Below the pieces are notes generated by a model. It was not told where the DNA came from. It worked only from the letters and a program-made list of their open reading frames with translations, and made no database searches. 64,000 nt of DNA from Chlorogloeopsis fritschii PCC 6912. Its GTDB lineage: Bacteria > Cyanobacteriota > Cyanobacteriia > Cyanobacteriales > Nostocaceae. The position numbers and the translations under genes were made by a program. Below are positions 63,685 to 64,000 of the stretch, one piece after another (within the stretch, counting starts at the first letter, position 1; every line of letters begins with the position of its first letter). The stretch lies in assembly GCF_000317285.1 (NCBI RefSeq), contig NZ_AJLN01000143.1:20182-84181 (forward strand), written 5' to 3'.

Positions 63685-64000
63685 AGCAGTAACAATCCCC
63701 CAATCTTTTCAGCTTTTTTACTAATGTTAACAATAATATCTCGATCTAAATATATAAGTTAACGAAAAGGAAAGAAGTAATGGCAACTATTTTAAGAGAT
63801 TGGAGTTACCGTTACTAGTAGCTTTACGATACTGTATCTCGTTTAGCAGCCCTAAGTGTTGCGGAGACGTAAAACTTCGCCAGCTAGCTTTGTATGACTT
63901 AACAATTAACTACAATTAACTCAGAAGGCAAAGAAATAGGCAATTAACAATCTAAGTCTAGTTGGGCAAACAGACTAATTTATTTTTAAAATACAAAAAA
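63685..64000. other. Right edge of window, no gene seen
   Basis: About 316 bases upstream of hemH: AT-rich, containing the hemH promoter, with the GC-richer stretch AGCAGCCCTAAGTGTTGCGG near 63846. No open frame can be supported before the window ends. Confidence 0.45.

Noticed and set aside
1..64000. tRNA, rRNA or CRISPR genes
   Set aside because: No cloverleaf-like sequences with a GGTTCGAATCC-type arm, rRNA segments or spaced direct repeats were noticed; a covariance-model scan would be decisive.

Overview
The window comes from a nitrogen-fixing, heterocyst-forming type cyanobacterium (Nostocales-like). The evidence is a nifN-nifX-nifW-hesA-hesB-fdxH segment in the order known from Anabaena/Nostoc, a psbA gene, a ferrochelatase with a chlorophyll-binding tail, CBS-CP12, DUF1611, Uma2 and giant WD40 proteins, many GCGATCGC (HIP1) sites, and heptameric short tandem repeats between genes. 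No rRNA, tRNA, CRISPR array or complete insertion sequence was seen.

Layout. 1-4.6 kb: end of the main nif cluster (nifN 3' part, nifX, DUF269, DUF683, nifW, hesA, hesB-type Fe-S carrier, fdxH). 5-10.4 kb: heme O synthase, a molbindin-like Mop protein, a methyltransferase, a CBS protein with a CP12-like tail, and a hydrogenase maturation protease. 11-15.7 kb: two DUF2231 membrane proteins followed by coxB-coxA-coxC; CoxB has lost the CuA ligands, so this is the quinol-type alternative oxidase (ARTO, as in heterocyst cox3 loci). 15.8-21.8 kb: accessory genes, some broken (a sorbosone-dehydrogenase remnant, a frameshifted holin-like membrane protein, and a membrane protein interrupted at a T9 tract), plus a lipoprotein-type superoxide dismutase beside a NOX-like ferric reductase. 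21.8-32.6 kb: Uma2, an acyltransferase, then a zinc-homeostasis-like region: two degenerate phosphoesterases, a P-loop CobW-like protein, an FAD protein, a Zur-type regulator with a 31-bp perfect palindrome between divergent genes, and folE beside a His-rich COG0523 GTPase with a second Zur-like box upstream.

33-37.4 kb: a protein kinase, then the most striking locus: a 100-residue precursor peptide with four TTxxxxEE-type cores plus a degenerate fifth, followed by a single ATP-grasp ligase. This is a graspetide (omega-ester peptide) pathway of the plesiocin type. A cell-wall amidase is convergent with it. 37.6-46 kb: dnaG, cysE, RidA, a 5'-truncated recQ and an overlapping sensor kinase/response regulator pair. 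46.4-54 kb: a same-strand run of a DUF1611-like P-loop protein, an ABC exporter, a secreted beta-helix protein, a CapA-family protein, an SLH-porin and a secreted metallopeptidase, which looks like an undescribed envelope or export system. 54-64 kb: YihY/BrkB protein, purB, DUF4126, an NB-ARC protein with 14 WD40 repeats, a divergent psbA and hemH.

Dispersed small repeats fill many intergenic spaces: heptamer arrays, a 33-bp palindrome family (4 copies), a GGGCGGGTTT-ended family (3 copies), a ~90-bp MITE-like element (2 copies) and a 157-bp element with terminal inverted repeats. All functional assignments are from sequence motifs read by eye; no database search was run.
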